Shown piece by piece: positions 59,251 through 64,000 of a stretch of 64,000 bases of DNA. The DNA comes from Gracilimonas sp046602855 (GTDB lineage Bacteria; Bacteroidota; Rhodothermia; Balneolales; Balneolaceae): the NCBI RefSeq assembly GCF_046602855.1, contig NZ_JBKINJ010000002.1:1-64000 (forward strand), read 5' to 3'. The notes beneath the pieces were generated by a model. That model was not told the DNA's origin. It ran no database searches and worked only from the letters and a program-made list of their open reading frames with translations. How positions within the stretch are numbered: the stretch's first letter is position 1; each line of letters opens with the position of its first letter. Position numbers and translations under genes: made by a program.

Positions 59251-60438
59251 TTATTGTTTCAAAGTAGGTGATTTAACTTTGAATTTCTTAATTGAGATCA
59301 ATCCAAATACCGGCCCGGCCATTAGGATCAAAAATACCAAGGGCTCAAGATTTTCAACCCACATGATCGTCAAGACCTGAATACTGATAATAGTGATTGC
59401 AAAGCCTATACTATTAACCAGTGTCAATCCGGTAGCTACATAAGACCGGTCGGCCGATTTTGCTATCAGGGTTGAAAACTGTGGCGAATCTGAGACTACG
59501 CTTACTCCCCACACCACCAAGATCAGCAAAAAGAACCATGAAGGAAGGTCAAAAATAAACGGCGAGATCAAACAACAAATGCCAGATATCAGTAATGATA
59601 CTGAAGCCACATGCTTACTCCCTTTTCTGAGTGAAATGTATCCGCCAATTATACAACTTACACTGCCGGCAGCTATGATCACAAAAGACCAGATCGGGAT
59701 GTTTAGCTCCCCTGCCGACCCGGAGTTATAGTAGGCGAGCATCACGGGCACAAATGCCCAAAAAGTATACAACTCCCACATGTGACCAAAATACCCAAAA
59801 GCCGCCGACCGAAAATTTTTGTCTTTAAAAAGTTTGAACATAACCAAGGGTTTGAAATGCCCCTTGCTACCTCCGTAAGGTCCGTCTTTTACCGTCAGTA
59901 GCAGTAATAATCCGCCTGATGCACTTAATACTGAAGTGCTTATCATAACAAATCTCCAGGGAAGATCACCTCCGGAAAATTTCAAGAAATGAGGAAAGGC
60001 TGTTCCTAACACGAGGGCACCAACCAAGTAACCAAGGGCCTTCCCCAGGCCTTCTTTGTGCCAATCGGAAGCTATCTTCATTCCAACCGGATAGATCCCA
60101 GCCAAAAAGAATCCCGTCAGAAAACGTGCTGCTAACAAGGATGTATAACCTGATGCAAAGATCACAGTAAGATTGAACAAAGCTCCAAGTACAGAACAGG
60201 TAAAAAACACTTTGACCGGGGAGTATCTGTCTGCCACATTCAATGCAGCAAAAACAAGCGTTCCGATGATAAAACCGGCCTGAACTGCCATCGTAATATG
60301 ACCTATGGCAGACAGATCCAAAGATAGTTCAAGTATCAGTTCCGGAATAACTGCATTTCCGGCAAACCATAACGAGGTCCCAGCAAATTGCGAAAAAACA
60401 ATCATTGGTAAAATAAAGCGGGGATTATTCAGGCTCAT
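59251..60438 (-). CDS. MFS transporter downstream of hutH
   Basis: 395 residues, twelve hydrophobic helices in two halves. MFS marks: GTSLWFAGNAVIPEL in helix 1 and the loop 2-3 region NVADRYSPVKVFF, a variant of the family motif A. Located 8 nt after hutH on the same strand, so it may import histidine or urocanate, but its closest relatives by eye are uncharacterised sugar-phosphate/nitrate-like MFS proteins; substrate uncertain. Confidence 0.88.
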   Translation of the reverse strand: MSLNNPRFILPMIVFSQFAGTSLWFAGNAVIPELILELSLDLSAIGHITMAVQAGFIIGTLVFAALNVADRYSPVKVFFTCSVLGALFNLTVIFASGYTSLLAARFLTGFFLAGIYPVGMKIASDWHKEGLGKALGYLVGALVLGTAFPHFLKFSGGDLPWRFVMISTSVLSASGGLLLLLTVKDGPYGGSKGHFKPLVMFKLFKDKNFRSAAFGYFGHMWELYTFWAFVPVMLAYYNSGSAGELNIPIWSFVIIAAGSVSCIIGGYISLRKGSKHVASVSLLISGICCLISPFIFDLPSWFFLLILVVWGVSVVSDSPQFSTLIAKSADRSYVATGLTLVNSIGFAITIISIQVLTIMWVENLEPLVFLILMAGPVFGLISIKKFKVKSPTLKQ

Positions 60439-60446
60439 CCGTCCGG

Positions 60447-61934
60447 TTATTTTAGATCCAGTCCACTCATCAGTGATTCATCACTTAACAGCTGTACAGC
60501 CTGATTGATCTCATCTCTAAAGAAATGATCTTCATCTGCATGCGCTATTTGTTCACGGATATAGGTATGGGCTTTTTCAATACCTTCACCCGGCTTCATT
60601 GGTTTCCTGAAATCCAATGCCTGTGCAGCTGTAAATAACTCAATTGCCAATACTTGCTTCACATTTTTATAAACGTTTAATAATTTTAGAGCTCCAATAC
60701 TTCCCATACTCACGTGATCTTCCTGCCCCAGACTCGTTGGAATCGAATCTACAGACGCTGGGTGGCATAGTACTTTATTTTCTGATACCAATGCAGCCGC
60801 CGTATACTGCGGGATCATAAATCCGGAATTGATGCCAGTCTCCTCCATCAGTAATTCAGGAAGACCATCATGTCCCTCTAGCAGCAGATACGTTCTTCTT
60901 TCAGAAATACTTGCCAGTTCTGCTAGAGCAATGGCCGCAAAATCGAGTACCATCGCAAGGGGTTGCCCATGAAAGTTTCCACCTGATATGATATCTCCAT
61001 TCTGAAAAACCAGCGGGTTATCCGTAACAGAATTAATTTCTGTTTCCACGATATTTACGCAATGATCAATAGAATCCCGACTGGCTCCATGAACCTGTGG
61101 TATACACCTGAGGGAGTAAGGGTCCTGAACCTTACCACAATTTCTATGTGACTCAAGGATCTCACTTTTTTCCAGCAGACGACGAATATTGGCAGCCACT
61201 GTTTGTTGCCCTTTATGAGGGCGGATATCATGAATGCGTTTATCAAATGGTTTGATACTGCCTTGCAAAGCTTCCAGACTCATCGCTCCCAACAGATCAG
61301 CAACTTTCAACAAATGAAGCGTCTTTTCTAAAACATACGCACCATATGAACTCATAAGTTGCGTACCATTGATCAGAGAAAGTCCGTCTTTAGCCTGAAG
61401 ATCAATAGGTTTTATGTTATGCTTTTCAAGAATTTTATCAGCCGGTATCGGTTCGGTTCCTTTCTTATTCCAGAACGAACCGAATCCTAGTAATGGTAAG
61501 GACATATGTGCAAGCGGAGCCAAATCACCCGAGGCACCCACACTGCCTTTTTCAGGAACTACAGGGATTAAATCATGGTCAATGAAATAGATAAGACGCT
61601 CAAAGGTATCCATAGAAATACCGGAATAACCGATTCCCAGTGCATGGATCTTTAGCATCAGCATAAGCCTTGAGATCTCTTTTGGTATGAGGTCCCCGGT
61701 TCCAACTGAGTGAGAAAGGATCAGGTTTCTTTGCAGTTGCTTAAGTTGATCACCACTGATTCTTTTGTTTGCCAGAATTCCGAAACCGGTGTTTATCCCA
61801 TAGAATGCCTCGTCCTTCTTTAAAGCCTCCTCTACTACCTTTCGCGAGCGCAAAATACTGCTTGTATCTTTTTTAAGACTATGGATCGACTTATGAAGAT
61901 CGCTGTAAAGTGAACTAATTCTGATATTTACCAT
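60447..61934 (-). CDS. hutH: Histidine ammonia-lyase
   Basis: 495 residues from the ATG at 61934 (the frame is open to 62003 but the family N-terminus starts at about MVNIRISSL). Deaminates histidine to urocanate, first step of the pathway. The self-forming MIO cofactor triad Ala134-Ser135-Gly136 is present (GSVGASGDLAPLAHM); Tyr in FYGINTGFGILA and KPFDKRIHDIRPH.GQ complete the site. Grouped with an MFS transporter and apart from hutU-hutI-hutG by about 34 kb. Confidence 0.96.
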   Translation of the reverse strand: MVNIRISSLYSDLHKSIHSLKKDTSSILRSRKVVEEALKKDEAFYGINTGFGILANKRISGDQLKQLQRNLILSHSVGTGDLIPKEISRLMLMLKIHALGIGYSGISMDTFERLIYFIDHDLIPVVPEKGSVGASGDLAPLAHMSLPLLGFGSFWNKKGTEPIPADKILEKHNIKPIDLQAKDGLSLINGTQLMSSYGAYVLEKTLHLLKVADLLGAMSLEALQGSIKPFDKRIHDIRPHKGQQTVAANIRRLLEKSEILESHRNCGKVQDPYSLRCIPQVHGASRDSIDHCVNIVETEINSVTDNPLVFQNGDIISGGNFHGQPLAMVLDFAAIALAELASISERRTYLLLEGHDGLPELLMEETGINSGFMIPQYTAAALVSENKVLCHPASVDSIPTSLGQEDHVSMGSIGALKLLNVYKNVKQVLAIELFTAAQALDFRKPMKPGEGIEKAHTYIREQIAHADEDHFFRDEINQAVQLLSDESLMSGLDLK

Positions 61935-62071
61935 AAGATCTTTTTTTAAATTTCGCCTTTCAAGGTCGTCAGAACCTTCATGGAATTCAATCCCTTCTTG
62001 CAACCTACTGCCCGTTTAAGTATCATCGATGCATTCTTAACTTTCTAAATCATAACCAACACTTAGACATT

Positions 62072-63751
62072 ATGGCAAACGGGAATCCCGCTACCGCAAA
62101 TGACTTTTTCGGTCATCCGCGCGGACTTTCGACCTTATTTTTTACCGAATTATGGGAGCGATTCAGTTACTATGGAATGCGCGCTCTCCTTGTACTTTTT
62201 ATGACAGCTGAAGCTCTCGGGGATAATCCCGGACTTGGTTTCAGTGTTGGTGAAGCTACAGCTATTTATGGTATTTACACCTTTTTTGTTTATGTGTTAT
62301 CACTTCCCGGTGGCTGGGTTGCCGATAATATCTGGGGTCAGAAAAAAGCTGTTTTTGTAGGTGGTTGTATCATTGCTGCCGGCCACTTCAGCATGGCCAT
62401 CCCCACCACAACTTTCTTTTTCATCGGTCTTGCCCTTATTGTAATAGGAACCGGCTTACTTAAGCCTAATGTAAGCTCCATGGTAGGAGACATTTATCCT
62501 GAAGGCGGGGCGCGGCGGGATGCGGGGTTCTCAATCTTCTATATGGGTATTAACCTGGGTGCAATTCTTGGGCCACTTCTTTGCGGTTTGCTTGGTGAGG
62601 GTTATAACTGGCATTACGGATTCTCTCTTGCCGGTTTTGGTATGGTACTTGGATTGATCTCCTATAAAGTTGGGGATAAATATCTGCAAGGAGCTGGAGA
62701 ACTGGACGAAAACTTTACAAAAGAACAAGTTAACCGAAAGAGTAAGATCTTTTATACCGTTTCCTCCATATTTATCGCTGTTGTAGTTATCTTTGGATTT
62801 CTTCAAAGTTCAGGCGCAATTGATGTAGCACTTAGTGCCCTTGCTCAAAATCTTGGAATTGTAGCCGTAATTATCACCCTCATCTTTTTTGGATACATTA
62901 TATTCTTTGGAGGCCATAATACTGAAGAGAAAAAACGACTTGGTGTTATTTTCTGGCTTTTCATTCTTGCAGCTCTTTTCTGGAGTGGTTTTGAACAAGC
63001 CGGGTCATCACTGAACCTCTTTGCATCTGATCTAACAGAAAGAGCCGTTGGCCCAAATACATTCCTGGGCGGTTACGGTGCCTTTCTCATAACTTTTATT
63101 CTAGCACTCCCTATTGGTTACTATGTGCTGAAAGCTTTTCGGCGAGATGACCTATGGGGAATGGCTAAATTCGCATTGATCGTTTCTGCTGTTGGATTAC
63201 TTGGATTCCTGTATTGGGTTTTCACCCAAGTCGGCAATGGTTGGATCATTCCTGCAAGTACTCTTCAGCTGATCAACCCAACCTTTATTGTTATCTTTGC
63301 GCCGATCTTTGGGTTCATGTGGACATGGCTGGCTTCCCGAAATGCGAATCCTTCAATTCCTGTTAAATTTGGATTGGGTCTCTTTGGACTGGCTGCAGGA
63401 TTTTTTGTGCTTTCATGGGGGGCAGCTAATGCTTCAGCAACAAGTCTTGTTTCGCCTGCATGGCTGATCGTGACTTACTTTCTGCATACAGCCGGCGAGT
63501 TATGCCTGTCTCCGGTAGGACTTTCCTCTATGACAAAGCTTGCACCGAAAAACAGGGTAAGTCAGATGATGGGTATTTGGTTCGTAGCTGCTGCTTTGGG
63601 TAACCTTATGGCGGGCCTTATGGCCGGCCAACTCGAGAGCCTTGCGCCTGCAGGACTCTTTCAAATGGTCGCCATTATTGTGGGTGGTGGCGGTGTTGTT
63701 GCTATACTCGCTGCACCCGGAGTTAAAAAACTAATGGGTGACATTGAGTAA
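62072..63751 (+). CDS. POT-family (PTR2) proton-coupled peptide transporter
   Basis: 559 residues, about 14 helices. FFTELWERFSYYGMRALLVLFM (26-47) includes the ExxERFxYY motif that couples protons; GTGLLKPNVSSMVGDIYPE and FSIFYMGINLGAILGPLL (about 150-170) are the PTR2 signatures. Imports di- and tripeptides. Fits with the exported S9 peptidase and amidohydrolase and with histidine breakdown as a peptide-using set. Divergent from hutH. Confidence 0.95.
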   Translation: MANGNPATANDFFGHPRGLSTLFFTELWERFSYYGMRALLVLFMTAEALGDNPGLGFSVGEATAIYGIYTFFVYVLSLPGGWVADNIWGQKKAVFVGGCIIAAGHFSMAIPTTTFFFIGLALIVIGTGLLKPNVSSMVGDIYPEGGARRDAGFSIFYMGINLGAILGPLLCGLLGEGYNWHYGFSLAGFGMVLGLISYKVGDKYLQGAGELDENFTKEQVNRKSKIFYTVSSIFIAVVVIFGFLQSSGAIDVALSALAQNLGIVAVIITLIFFGYIIFFGGHNTEEKKRLGVIFWLFILAALFWSGFEQAGSSLNLFASDLTERAVGPNTFLGGYGAFLITFILALPIGYYVLKAFRRDDLWGMAKFALIVSAVGLLGFLYWVFTQVGNGWIIPASTLQLINPTFIVIFAPIFGFMWTWLASRNANPSIPVKFGLGLFGLAAGFFVLSWGAANASATSLVSPAWLIVTYFLHTAGELCLSPVGLSSMTKLAPKNRVSQMMGIWFVAAALGNLMAGLMAGQLESLAPAGLFQMVAIIVGGGGVVAILAAPGVKKLMGDIE

Positions 63752-63773
63752 ACCCAACTAAAAGTGTGCCAGT

Positions 63774-63806
63774 AAAAGCTCCCTCTTCTAAAATGAGGGA
63801 GCTTTT
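63774..63806. terminator. Bidirectional intrinsic terminator between the POT gene and fbp
   Basis: A 12-bp stem (AAAAGCTCCCTC, 63774-63785, with GAGGGAGCTTTT, 63795-63806) and a 9-nt loop. The outer A/T pairs give a T-run on both strands, so it can end both convergent genes. Confidence 0.9.
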
Positions 63807-63828
63807 ATTTTATGCGGACGTCTTGGCT

Positions 63829-64000
63829 TTAATCCAGAAAGAACTCTTTAAGGCGCTCTACATTTACTTTTGAACCAATGTAGATCGGAGTGCATTCATG
63901 AATAGAATTCGGTTCAATTTCCATAATGCGTTTTTCGCCATCCGTCGATAACCCACCGGCTTGTTCAATAATAAAACTCAACGGATTGCATTCATACATC
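63829..64000 (-). CDS. fbp: Class I fructose-1,6-bisphosphatase, C-terminal fragment
   Basis: The last 57 codons of a leftward gene entering from the right edge. They read MYECNPLSFIIEQAGG, then STDGEKRIMEIEP, then CTPIYIGSKVNVERLKEF and stop, which are the closing motifs of class I FBPase: the YECNPL-EQAGG metal/substrate region and the IGSK end. The enzyme removes the C1 phosphate in gluconeogenesis, in keeping with growth on peptides and amino acids. Start and promoter lie outside the window. Confidence 0.93.
   Translation of the reverse strand, partial: MYECNPLSFIIEQAGGLSTDGEKRIMEIEPNSIHECTPIYIGSKVNVERLKEFFLD

Overview
The window looks like ordinary chromosome from an AT-leaning Gram-negative bacterium of the Bacteroidota/Balneolota (FCB) side; a Balneola- or Gracilimonas-like marine heterotroph is my best guess, which is inference and not proof. 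Supporting signs are a TTTG-N19-TATATTTG promoter, very few Shine-Dalgarno sequences, an enlarged SecA (1128 aa) without a zinc tail, a serine-palmitoyltransferase-like enzyme, many secreted proteins with SAQ/AQA-type signal peptides, and a TIGR03545/TIGR03546 gene pair. I see no insertion sequence, integrase, prophage, CRISPR array or rRNA.

1-5991: the start of tuf with a four-tRNA cluster (Thr-Tyr-Gly-Thr) read leftwards, then queA-ispD-ispF-dedA leftwards, then a small secreted protein and a LytR_C protein-rsfS-2-hydroxyacid dehydrogenase run rightwards. 6011-15477: a very large NtrY-like kinase, a MATE exporter, a three-gene type III polyketide operon (synthase, methyltransferase, flavin monooxygenase) and, facing it, a GAF-histidine-kinase-like protein whose ATP-binding boxes are destroyed. 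15623-22174: aconitase, then rplM-rpsI, rpsB-tsf (with a structured leader RNA in front of rpsB) and pyrH. 22177-26090: hutU-hutI-hutG for histidine degradation; hutH lies 36 kb away (60447-61934) in front of an MFS transporter.

26421-45511: mixed housekeeping and stress genes: DUF4112 protein, secreted thioredoxin, trans-sulfuration enzyme, HisKA_2 sensor kinase, Ste24-type protease, a quinone-stress pair like MhqO/MhqD behind a 24-bp palindrome, the TIGR03545/03546 envelope pair, a choice-of-anchor B lipoprotein, a sphingolipid-type oxoamine synthase, birA, a CBM48 protein, secA, a polyphosphate-glucokinase-like ROK protein, and a MarR-VOC operon with a clear promoter and operator.

45741-52469 is the most interesting part. 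After a small DksA-like gene, one leftward operon encodes a TolC-like outer-membrane channel fused to a GH18-like TIM barrel, an HlyD-type adaptor, a small receiver-like protein, a response regulator with five CxxC pairs, and a processive family-2 glycosyltransferase. No ABC transporter is present. I read this as a complete synthase-driven polysaccharide export machine (inner-membrane synthase, HlyD periplasmic bridge, TolC pore) with a polymer-processing domain built into the pore protein and its own phospho-regulator.

52599-64000: secreted and lipoprotein catabolic genes (duplicated alpha/beta-domain protein, TPR protein, amidohydrolase, S9 peptidase), a DUF456 protein, the MFS-hutH operon, a POT-family peptide transporter and the 3' end of fbp. 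Peptidases, a peptide importer and histidine catabolism together suggest a peptide- and amino-acid-using lifestyle.
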